Positions 1 through 7,450 of a DNA stretch of 33,384 bases are shown in pieces (the stretch's first letter is position 1; every line of letters begins with the position of its first letter). Position numbers and translations under genes: made by a program. Source of the DNA: Azoarcus sp031556475 (GTDB taxonomy: Bacteria; Pseudomonadota; Gammaproteobacteria; Burkholderiales; Rhodocyclaceae); the NCBI GenBank assembly GCA_031556475.1, contig JAVBSY010000129.1, positions 1 through 33,384 on the forward strand, in the 5' to 3' direction. Under the pieces are notes generated by a model. It ran no database searches. It saw nothing but the letters and a program-made list of their open reading frames with translations, and was not told where the DNA came from.

Positions 1-72
1 ACAGGACCGTGAAACAGGACCGCGCCGATGATAGTGAGATCCGTTCTCGTGAAAGTAGGTCATCGTCAGACT
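1..72 (+). rRNA. rrf: 5S ribosomal RNA, 3' part
   Basis: The first 72 bases match the 3' two thirds of a bacterial 5S rRNA: the GCGCCGATGATAGTG block, the GTGAAAGTAGGTCATCG block and a final CAGACT. The 5' end lies outside the window. A strong terminator follows 11 bases later, as expected for the end of an rRNA operon. The sequence looks like betaproteobacterial 5S rRNA. The exact mature 3' end is an estimate. Confidence 0.9.
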
Positions 73-83
73 AACCAACAACA

Positions 84-118
84 AAACCCCCTGGCTCTTT
101 GTTAGAGCTAGGGGGTTT
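84..118 (+). terminator. rRNA operon terminator
   Basis: A 15-bp stem is formed by 84-98 and 104-118 with loop TTGTT. The C5 of the left arm pairs with the G5 of the right arm, and there is one G-U pair. The stem ends in AAA/TTT rather than a long T-run. Its position directly after the 5S rRNA supports the call. Confidence 0.85.
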
Positions 119-196
119 CGTACGTCTACAAAACAAAAAAAACAGACAACTCGCTCGGCATACAGAAGAACGATACCCCAACAGTAAGATCGACAG

Positions 197-221
197 CAAA
201 ACATAGGGATGACTCCCTATG
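197..221 (-). terminator. Terminator of the MarR/membrane-protein pair
   Basis: The segments 202-209 (CATAGGGA) and 214-221 (TCCCTATG) form a perfect 8-bp stem with a 4-base loop. Read on the minus strand it is followed by TTTT. It overlaps the stop codon of the membrane protein at 217-219, so it would end minus-strand transcription right after that gene. Confidence 0.6.
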
Positions 222-657
222 ACACATGATGTTGCCGGCTTATTTGCCGACCATCACGGATGTTCAGTCCCATTAGGAAAAGATTGGTTGCACCCGCCAG
301 CAATTCCAGCAACTGTACGGTGTAGAACCATTTATCGAATTCACCGGCTTGAGCCTTGATGCTGAGAAAGATGGCCGTCGGAATCAGAACCAATAGGCCA
401 TTGGCTCCGATGATAGGCATACGACGACGTTTGGCGACGAGGATGGGGAAGGTGCTCTTCCCGCCCATGGCAAATCCGGTCGCGCCGGTAATGGCCATGC
501 AGGGCACGAATGCGATAAACGCATAGGTAATCGCGACCTTCACATTGGTAACCGCACTATGGTCAAGAAAGAGTTCGGAAACCACCGTCGATGTCCAGAA
601 TGCCGCAATGAACAAGAAGGCTAATACTCCCGCAACGGCGTGAATATTACGTTTCAT
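217..657 (-). CDS. Small integral membrane protein, family not recognised
   Basis: A protein of 146 residues with about four hydrophobic segments, near residues 5-25, 37-60, 75-95 and 115-135. A basic stretch (AKRRRMP) lies between the second and third segment. I do not recognise the family. Two adjacent ATG codons (660 and 657) could start it. The Shine-Dalgarno AAGGAG lies 3 bases from the first and 6 from the second, so 657 is preferred. The start overlaps the 3' end of the MarR gene (stop at 647-649), so the two are probably translationally coupled. A MarR regulator paired with a membrane protein suggests a stress or compound-response unit, but substrate and role cannot be read from the sequence. 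Confidence 0.75.
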   Translation of the reverse strand: MKRNIHAVAGVLAFLFIAAFWTSTVVSELFLDHSAVTNVKVAITYAFIAFVPCMAITGATGFAMGGKSTFPILVAKRRRMPIIGANGLLVLIPTAIFLSIKAQAGEFDKWFYTVQLLELLAGATNLFLMGLNIRDGRQISRQHHVS

Positions 658-1114
658 CATGCTCTCCTTGTGCAGGCACGCCATGAAGCCGAGAAATCAG
701 GTTCAGGGTACGAAGCGTGGTTTCCAGGTCTTGTGCGGAGAAGGCCTCGCCAGTCTTGGTTGCATGCGCTTGCCAGGCCAGGTTGACCCTATCGAATAGG
801 GCGCTGCCTTTCTTGGTCAGGCAGTAGTGTGGCGAGCGTTGATGGGACGGATTTGGGAGTTTCTCAATCAAGCCATCGTCAGCGAGCAGGTTCAGTTGCT
901 TTTGTGCGCCTTGCCGGGAAACACCCATTTGCTCAGCAATTTGTGGGGCCGTCTGTTTTTGGCCTGCCCAGGCAATTGCACCAAGAATTTGCCATCGGGC
1001 GCTGGTCAAGCCGAAAGGTGCAGTGAAGGAATCACCCCATTCCAGCATCTTTCCGTTTGCTTGAAAGAGCGCGACAACAGTCTCTGAGACGAGCCGGGAT
1101 ATTTCTGTCTGCAT
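647..1114 (-). CDS. MarR-family transcriptional regulator
   Basis: A 155-residue protein with the winged helix-turn-helix layout of MarR: residues about 35-110 contain LTSARWQILGAIAWAG, then the recognition region QIAEQMGVSRQGAQKQLNLLADDGLIEKL and a wing with PNPSHQRSPHYCLTKKG. Flanking helices would form the dimer interface. MarR proteins bind palindromic operators as dimers, are usually released by small molecules or oxidation, and commonly repress their own operon. It is the first gene of a two-gene unit with the membrane protein. A perfect 15-bp inverted repeat lies 25 bases upstream of its start. The start ATG has only a weak ribosome site (AAGG, 8 bases away). The effector is unknown. 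Confidence 0.9.
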   Translation of the reverse strand: MQTEISRLVSETVVALFQANGKMLEWGDSFTAPFGLTSARWQILGAIAWAGQKQTAPQIAEQMGVSRQGAQKQLNLLADDGLIEKLPNPSHQRSPHYCLTKKGSALFDRVNLAWQAHATKTGEAFSAQDLETTLRTLNLISRLHGVPAQGEHDET

Positions 1115-1139
1115 CTGAAAACCTTATAAGAGAGCTAAC

Positions 1140-1175
1140 TGACAACCAGTTTCCGCTAATGGAAACTGGTTGTCA
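1140..1175. promoter_or_regulatory. Perfect inverted repeat, probable MarR operator
   Basis: Arms 1140-1154 (TGACAACCAGTTTCC) and 1161-1175 are exact reverse complements around a 6-base centre. It lies 25 bases upstream of the MarR start. On the minus strand the outer arm contains TTGACA (1171-1176), a perfect -35 hexamer, though no good -10 box follows at 17 bases. Autoregulation by the adjacent MarR protein is the simplest reading. A minus-strand transcript through it would also form a hairpin. Confidence 0.6.
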
Positions 1176-1587
1176 ATGTTTCCCTGTAGGCCTTTTCTCA
1201 AATGCATTGTTACCAAGCAGAGTGCTCGTCAGCAAAGCTGATTGGCGGCAGTACGGCCAAATAGCAGTCGTATCAAGCTCCAACCGCCTCCGGTCGCTTG
1301 AGCAGGCCACCCGCGAACGGCTTCGTCCCGACAAGATGGGCCCGGTCTGGCTCTACGACGTGGTGAGGCAATGCCTGGGCGTGCCATCCATCATCAGGTT
1401 CTGGCTGGACTCGTTGCGCGCATCTACGGCATCGACGACAACGCGATTTTCGACGCCATCGGCTCTATGCTCTGCGGCAAACCCGTCGCCAGCGGGCCGG
1501 CTCCGGTACCCCGGGAGGGCGACGCCCCCGTGTTCATGCTCATCCAATAAGCTTCTTACGACCGACCCTCCCGATACAGCCTGTCGT
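1176..1587. other. Gene-poor stretch with a possible gene relic
   Basis: No convincing intact gene lies here. On the plus strand an open frame with codon phase at 1317-1550 reads through as ordered protein-like sequence (for example AGLVARIYGIDDNAIFDAIG and ending PVFMLIQ, stop 1548-1550). Its 5' part (RLRPDKMGPVWLYDVV) seems to lie in another frame near 1318-1365. This looks like the frameshifted C-terminal relic of a gene I cannot name. No terminator for the AAA+ gene ending at 1588 was found. Confidence 0.3.
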
Positions 1588-4500
1588 TTACTCATCCGAA
1601 GGTAAGTGCGCATCTAGACGCGCCGTGAGCGTAGAGAGCCGTTTCATCTCTTCCCACAGTGAATGGTCCAGGCGCATCTTGCGGTAGGTCGCGGTGACCA
1701 GCGGGAGCAGCACCTGGTCGTAGCTTTTGCGCATTTCCTGCACCGCGTCTGTAAAGCCGCTGGTGTCGGGAGCGCCGATCTCGATTTGTGGGTGCAGTTT
1801 GGTCAGTGTCGCGGTGAGCCCGGCGAGGCCCTCGCGAAGACTGCGATCGAGGGTGGTATCGGCTTTCAGTTTGTCGATCGCCTGGGCGACATCAAGCAGC
1901 GTGGCGGAAATGCGTGTGGCCCCGTCGGTGTCGCTACCGCCAAGCTTGCGGTTGCGTACGAAATCGGCGCGGATATCGGCCCAGCGTGCAGCCTCTTCGG
2001 CGTTCTGGCTGCCGAGCAGTTCGGCGAGCTTGAGCAGGTTTTCCTCGGCACCGTTCGTCAGGGTCTGTGCTTCGCCGCGATAGTGGTCGCGCAGCAGGGC
2101 GTCGAGTTCGTCGTCGTGCATCAGCGGGGTGATGCGCGTGGCGAGCTTGGTCATGTTGCGGTAGCTGCCTTGCAGCTTGAACGGCGGTTCCGTGCGATAG
2201 GCGTCGTGTTGCGCGGCGGAATCGATGTAGGCGAGATTCACTTTGAGCAACAGGTCGCGGGCACGGAACAGGCGTTGGATCAGCGTGCTGAGTTCGGTCA
2301 GCTCCGCGCTGCTGTAGCCATGGCTGAAGTCGCTCGCCGCCACCTCTTCGCCTTCGGCCATGCGCACCAGCAGGTGGACGTCCTTGGGGTCGCGCGCGGC
2401 CAGTGGTTGCAGCAGCGGATTGGCGGTAAGGCTGTTCTCGATGTAGGACAGGGCAAACAGCTTCTCACGCCCCGAAAGAACGTCGCCGAGGTTGTAGATG
2501 TCGGCACGGTTGGCGAGCATGTCCGGGATCTTGAACACGTCGCCGGATTCGGTATACGGATTGCCGGCCATGATGATGGCGAAGCGTTTGCCGCGCAGAT
2601 CGCAGGTTCTGGATTCACCGCCGAAAACCGCCTCGATGCGGCGGGTGCCATCGGCCAGCGCGATGAATTTCTGCAGAAACTCGGGACTGGCGTGCTGGAT
2701 GTCGTCCAGATACAGCATGACGTTGCTGCCCATCGCCAGGCCGAGGTTGAGTTTTTCCAGTTCCTGGCGCGCGGCGCCATGATGGGCGCCGGCGGGATCG
2801 AGCGTGGTGATGTTGTGGCCGAGCGTCGGGCAGTTGATGCGCACGAAAATGAGGCCGAGACGATCGGCGACGTATTCCATCAAAGTGGTCTTGCCGTATC
2901 CGGGCGGCGAGATGAGCAGCAGCAAGCCCATGCGGTCGGTACGGTTGGCATCGCCGGCCGCGCCGATCTGCTTGGCGAGGTTGTCGCCGATGATGGGCAG
3001 ATAGACTTCGTCGAGCAGGCGGTTGCGGACGAAGGACGACAGCGGTTTGGCCTGGAACTGGCCAAGGCGCAGGCGATGTCTTTCGGCAGCGACGATATCC
3101 AGGCGCAACGCTTGCAGGCGCTCGAAGGCAGGAACGACGATGTCACGGTGATGGAGGTAGCGACGCCGAAAATCGTTCAGGTTGAGTAGCGTCGCGCCAT
3201 CGGCAATGCGTGAATGTTCACCGAGCAGGCCGTCGATTGTGCGATCGAGATTGGCGTTGATCCGCGCGCGCTCCAGCGGCGTGGCAAGCGAAGTGGCGGC
3301 GTCGGCAATCCAGGGTAGGGCGGATTGGGTGGCCGGGTCGGCGGAAGCGAAAGCGGTGATCCAGTCGAGTGCCAGCCTCCAGCGTTCGGTTGGTGGCGCG
3401 GCGTCGAGATCGCGTTGCCAATCCGCGAGCTGCCCGCGGTGTTCGAGTTGGCGCAGCAAGGATTGGGCGAGATCGGCGCCGGCACCGGAGATGATCCAGG
3501 CTTCCGTGCCGCGCGGCGATGCCAACTGGCGTACGAGGTAATGTGCGGCCTGGTGTATCAGCACGCCGTCGACAGCGGTGAAACCAAAATCCGGCGCAAA
3601 GACCGCAAGTCGCTCGGCACAGTCGTGTTCGAGGCGTTCCAGGCAGTCGGGTGCGGCAAACTGTTCGAATAGCTGTAGTGCGGAGCGGGCACGGCGTTGC
3701 AGTGCCTCGTGCTCGGCGATCTCGTGTTCGGCGTCACAGCCATGTTGCCAATAGAGGAGCGCGAGCGCGCGCGCTTCGGGGGCATCGACAAGCAGGCCGG
3801 CTTCGGCCTGCATCGTCGTCAGTGCGCTGAGAAGGCGCACGGCATCGTGATCGTGGACGCCTTTCTGGTATCCCTCTTGATAGCGCGTGGCGTTGAATTC
3901 GCGGACGATGTCGAGCAGGCGGCGCCCGTGCGCTTCCGGATCGTCGCCATTGCCGGTGCACAGGGCAAGCAGTTCGTTCCAGGAAAGAGGGCCGGAGCCG
4001 GATTGCACCGCGTCGAGCAGTGTGCCGGCAAGATATTCCGCTCGGTACATATCCGCGCTTTCCGATACCAGCGCCTGTTCCCAGTGGGGTTTGAGCGTAT
4101 CGAGGCGCGTGTCTTCGACTGGCGCGAAGTAGTCGGTACCGTTGAGATGGAAAACCAGCGAGCCGTCTTTGGGGACCAGCGTGAGATCGAGCGATTGCCG
4201 GTTGATGGTGAATGCGTGGCGTCCCAGGCGTAGCGTCTGCCCATCGTCGGCGATCAGTTCGTGGCGGTCGCGTACGGCACGCAGCGCTTGATCGCGCGCG
4301 GTCTTGAGGCGGGTGTCGAGATCGTCGGCGGCGACTGCTGCGCCAAGCACACGCAGGTCGTTGATCTGCTTGCGCAGTTTGGTGATGAGCGCATCGGCGG
4401 CGAAATAGCTGTGTACCTGTTCGATTGCGCTGAACGTGGCGACGCGGCGCGGAATGCCGTCGAGAATCCGGCTTGCGGCGTCGGTAAGCGCTTGGGCGCG

Positions 4501-6831
4501 GCGTTGACGGGCTTCGAGCAGGCTTTGCCGGCGGGCCGAGAGGGCTTCGTAAACCGATTCGCGTTTGGCCGCGATGTCGTCGGCGAAGTCTTCGTGTTCG
4601 ACGAAGCGGCCTTCAAGTTCTTCAAGCTGGGCGAGCAGTCGGGTCAGCGCGTCGTCGCATTTTTCCGGTGTGTCGGCCAGTTCCAGGGCGTTTTCGACCG
4701 ATTGGCCGAAGAGCTTGAACTGAGCGCCAAATTCGGCCGCGGCCTCCGTGGTGCCAAGGGATTTGCGCCGATTGCGGGCTTCGGCGCGCAATCGATTGAC
4801 GTCGGCATAAATGGCCGAGATGTTGTCGAGAATGCGGGTGCGCACCACCGCGTCTCCACCGGGCAGGCTGCCGAGTTGCTCGGTGAGCAGGTCGAGTCCG
4901 GCCGCGGTGCGATCGAGTTCGGCCAGCAGGGTGGCGATATCGGTGCTGGTCGTGGTGGTGGGCAAGGCGGAGGAAATGCGCGCGAGTTCGCGGCGCTGGC
5001 CATCGAAGGCCTGCTCTTCTGCCAGGAAACGCACGGCGCGTTCGCCCACACGCTGCTGTTCGGCGGACAGTGCCTGGTCCATCGCGGCAATGCCGGGCAG
5101 ATCGGCGTAACGTAACTCTTCCAGCGTTCTCAGGCGGCCATACTGTTCGCGCAGCATGCCGAGTGCACGGACGAAATCGTCCGGCTGCTGCCACAACATG
5201 CTGGCGATGTCGGTGAGAAGAGCGCGTTGGCGCGCTTCGGCATCGGCCAGCGCACGCGCTGTGTCGCGGCGGATGCTCTCGACCTTGTCGAATTCGTCCA
5301 GCGTGGCGCGGGCGCCGTCGGCAATGGCGCGCACATCGGTTTCCAGACGATCCGTTTCGGCTGCATCGAGCCAGAAGTATGCGTCGAGCACGCGCTCGCA
5401 TTGCCGGATCAATGCTTCGTAAGCGGCGCGCGTGGGCGTCTGCTCATCGACCGCGCGGGCGATGGCGGTCAGTTCGGAGATGCCGCGCACCAGTTCGGCA
5501 TTGCCGACACGGGCGAAAAATCCCCTGGCGCTACCCGTGCCGGTGGCATAGTCCTCGCTGGCGAAGGGTGTCTGCCACATCTGCATCGGATGATTACGCG
5601 TCGGTTCCGGGCCCTCCGCCTGGAATACGAGGAATCGTCCGTCGTCGAAGCGGGCGTAGCCATTGCAGAGAATGGGCGCGCTCAGCGTCTTTTCGATCAG
5701 GTTGTAGGAGAACAGCGCATAGAGGCCCGTACCCGGCTGGTAGAAAACGTAAAGCACGTCTTCGCCGTTGGGCGAGCGCAGCATGCGTTTGAAACGCAGC
5801 GCGCCGACGGTGTCGGCGGGGAGGTCGAAACGTTTGTGTTCGCCGGATTGCAGGTAATAACCACCGGGAAAGATGATGCCGTGGTCCTCCGGCAACTGTA
5901 CGCAGGAACGTCCGATGGCGTCGATGCGCACGACCTGGCGGGTGCGCGCATTGAAAACGAGGAAGCGTTCGTTTTTTTCGCGATAGGGGCGGATTTTCAG
6001 CAAGATCAGCGCGCCGAGGCCGGCGTAGGCGATTTCCGCGTCGGCGAGCGACTGATTGCGGTCTTCTACCGGCTCGCTGTAGATGCCGAGCCCGCTTTCG
6101 GTATTGTTCTCGATCTTGACTGTGAGATCACCGCCCGTGGTTTCGACGAAAATGGTGTCGAGAATGTTGATGTGGGGATACTTCCCGCCGACATGGTCGT
6201 CGCGCGTGGTGACGGTCCATTCGAAATCGTGTGTCGGAGGAAGCGCGATGTCGCGCTCGCCGCGATTGTCGATGTAGCGGATGTTGCCGCCGGCTTCCAG
6301 TTCCCAGCGGAATACGCGCAGGTCGTGCGCCTGCTCACCAATCTGGAAGGCAGCCAGCAGTTTTCGCTGATGCACGCGTAGCTGGATCAGATTTGCCTGT
6401 TTGTAGTAGGCGTACAGTTCGCGGAAATCGGCATTGAAGCGCGGATCGTCGAGGAAAGTGCCGGTGGTGGGCACGGCTTCCAGTTCCTCGGTGTCGGCCT
6501 GGGCCTTGAACCGGTAGAGGGCGAATACGTCGCCGACGGCGACTTCCTTGCGCAGGCCGATGAATACGTTGTAACCGAACAGCAGCAGATCGCCGATGTA
6601 CACCAGATCGCGGGCGATACAGTTGTTTTCGGTGTGCGCGCGGGTGCGTAGTACCAGCGATTGTTCGGCACGGCCGAATTCTTTCAGCCGTGCGTCGTTG
6701 AGGCTGCGCGTTTTCTGCTGCAGGGTGGCGCCGCGGTCGGTGAGCCGCTTTTTCAGCAGTTCATAGCTACCGCTGTCGGCCGTCAAGGTTTCGCTGGGAT
6801 TGGCTGCTGCGAGAGAGGTCTGGTCGGACAT
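1588..6831 (-). CDS. Giant coiled-coil AAA+ ATPase ('DNA repair ATPase' family, DUF3686-type N-terminus)
   Basis: A 1747-residue protein. The N-terminal 450 residues are beta-rich and include TENNCIARDLVYIGD and LLFGYNVFIGLRKE, which fits the family annotated as 'DNA repair ATPase' with DUF3686. Residues about 450-870 are rich in Glu, Arg, Ala and Leu and should form coiled coil. A C-terminal AAA+ module follows: Walker A PPGYGKTT with Lys1314, Walker B LYLDDIQ with Asp1376-Asp1377, and sensor-1-like MAGNPYTESGD with Asn1424. The family name is historical and I see no nuclease or DNA-binding motif. As last gene of the operon with PspA and flotillin, a motor role on membrane-bound polymers is plausible (inference). 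ATG 6831 is chosen, with GGAAG a few bases upstream. TTG 6879, overlapping the previous stop, would add 16 residues. Confidence 0.88.
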   Translation of the reverse strand: MSDQTSLAAANPSETLTADSGSYELLKKRLTDRGATLQQKTRSLNDARLKEFGRAEQSLVLRTRAHTENNCIARDLVYIGDLLLFGYNVFIGLRKEVAVGDVFALYRFKAQADTEELEAVPTTGTFLDDPRFNADFRELYAYYKQANLIQLRVHQRKLLAAFQIGEQAHDLRVFRWELEAGGNIRYIDNRGERDIALPPTHDFEWTVTTRDDHVGGKYPHINILDTIFVETTGGDLTVKIENNTESGLGIYSEPVEDRNQSLADAEIAYAGLGALILLKIRPYREKNERFLVFNARTRQVVRIDAIGRSCVQLPEDHGIIFPGGYYLQSGEHKRFDLPADTVGALRFKRMLRSPNGEDVLYVFYQPGTGLYALFSYNLIEKTLSAPILCNGYARFDDGRFLVFQAEGPEPTRNHPMQMWQTPFASEDYATGTGSARGFFARVGNAELVRGISELTAIARAVDEQTPTRAAYEALIRQCERVLDAYFWLDAAETDRLETDVRAIADGARATLDEFDKVESIRRDTARALADAEARQRALLTDIASMLWQQPDDFVRALGMLREQYGRLRTLEELRYADLPGIAAMDQALSAEQQRVGERAVRFLAEEQAFDGQRRELARISSALPTTTTSTDIATLLAELDRTAAGLDLLTEQLGSLPGGDAVVRTRILDNISAIYADVNRLRAEARNRRKSLGTTEAAAEFGAQFKLFGQSVENALELADTPEKCDDALTRLLAQLEELEGRFVEHEDFADDIAAKRESVYEALSARRQSLLEARQRRAQALTDAASRILDGIPRRVATFSAIEQVHSYFAADALITKLRKQINDLRVLGAAVAADDLDTRLKTARDQALRAVRDRHELIADDGQTLRLGRHAFTINRQSLDLTLVPKDGSLVFHLNGTDYFAPVEDTRLDTLKPHWEQALVSESADMYRAEYLAGTLLDAVQSGSGPLSWNELLALCTGNGDDPEAHGRRLLDIVREFNATRYQEGYQKGVHDHDAVRLLSALTTMQAEAGLLVDAPEARALALLYWQHGCDAEHEIAEHEALQRRARSALQLFEQFAAPDCLERLEHDCAERLAVFAPDFGFTAVDGVLIHQAAHYLVRQLASPRGTEAWIISGAGADLAQSLLRQLEHRGQLADWQRDLDAAPPTERWRLALDWITAFASADPATQSALPWIADAATSLATPLERARINANLDRTIDGLLGEHSRIADGATLLNLNDFRRRYLHHRDIVVPAFERLQALRLDIVAAERHRLRLGQFQAKPLSSFVRNRLLDEVYLPIIGDNLAKQIGAAGDANRTDRMGLLLLISPPGYGKTTLMEYVADRLGLIFVRINCPTLGHNITTLDPAGAHHGAARQELEKLNLGLAMGSNVMLYLDDIQHASPEFLQKFIALADGTRRIEAVFGGESRTCDLRGKRFAIIMAGNPYTESGDVFKIPDMLANRADIYNLGDVLSGREKLFALSYIENSLTANPLLQPLAARDPKDVHLLVRMAEGEEVAASDFSHGYSSAELTELSTLIQRLFRARDLLLKVNLAYIDSAAQHDAYRTEPPFKLQGSYRNMTKLATRITPLMHDDELDALLRDHYRGEAQTLTNGAEENLLKLAELLGSQNAEEAARWADIRADFVRNRKLGGSDTDGATRISATLLDVAQAIDKLKADTTLDRSLREGLAGLTATLTKLHPQIEIGAPDTSGFTDAVQEMRKSYDQVLLPLVTATYRKMRLDHSLWEEMKRLSTLTARLDAHLPSDE

Positions 6832-6875
6832 GATCTTCCGTGTCGGCGTGGCGGATTGTGCGGTGGGTTGGGCAA

Positions 6876-7436
6876 TCAACCCGTTCGGCGCCTTGCGTTG
6901 AGTTCGGCAAGAATCGCGGTGCGCTGCGGATGCTTATCCAGCCAGGACTGCAGGCGGCGGACTTCGGCGAAGGTTTCTTCTCCGAGCCTGGCGCGCAACG
7001 CGGCATCGCGGCCCGCCTGCATTTCGGCTGCCTGAATGCGTTGCTGCCAGGCATCGGTCAGTACCATATCGAGCTGGGCGGCAAGGCCGGCTTCCTCCAA
7101 GCGCTGCCATTCGCCATCGTCCAGCCATACCAGTTGGCATGGGCTGCATCGGTCGAGACGGAAGTCCGGCGCGGTGCCGGTACGGTGCCGGCTCATCAAA
7201 CGCTGGCAGGCAGGGCAATGACGTGCCTGTGCGGCTTCCGGCTCGGGTTCCGCGTTGTTTGTCGATATGGGTGCCACTGCGCCGCTGGCGGGTTGGCGCT
7301 CCCGCCAGCGGCGGTAATCGTCGAGCGTGAGCAGGACGGTACCGCAGGCTGGGCAGCGTTGCGCGGTCAGGCCAGGGGCGAGGAGATGGCCGTCGAGTAC
7401 CGCGTGGGCGCTACAGGCGCAGTGAAGTTTGCGCAT
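6876..7436 (-). CDS. Double zinc-ribbon protein (zf-TFIIB-type)
   Basis: A 186-residue soluble protein. A first cysteine cluster near the N-terminus (LHCACSAH, then RCPACGTVLL) and a second ribbon at about residues 72-110 (HCPACQRLM, then DRCSPCQLVWLDDGEWQRLE) match the Cys-x2-Cys pairs and the trailing W-hD-x-GE of zf-TFIIB-like domains. The C-terminal 75 residues are charged and helical (RARLGEETFAEVRRLQSWLD). Such ribbons usually serve protein-protein or nucleic-acid contacts. The gene starts 14 bases after the flotillin stop, and its stop touches the alternative TTG start of the AAA+ gene, so it is tightly in the operon. An adaptor between flotillin and the AAA+ protein is an attractive but untested idea. 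Confidence 0.8.
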   Translation of the reverse strand: MRKLHCACSAHAVLDGHLLAPGLTAQRCPACGTVLLTLDDYRRWRERQPASGAVAPISTNNAEPEPEAAQARHCPACQRLMSRHRTGTAPDFRLDRCSPCQLVWLDDGEWQRLEEAGLAAQLDMVLTDAWQQRIQAAEMQAGRDAALRARLGEETFAEVRRLQSWLDKHPQRTAILAELNARRRTG

Positions 7437-7450
7437 TGTCGTGGCGCTCT

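Noticed and set aside
1663..3189. 508-residue plus-strand open frame opposite the AAA+ gene
   Set aside because: Antisense shadow of the Walker A/B region, with no recognisable motif of its own.
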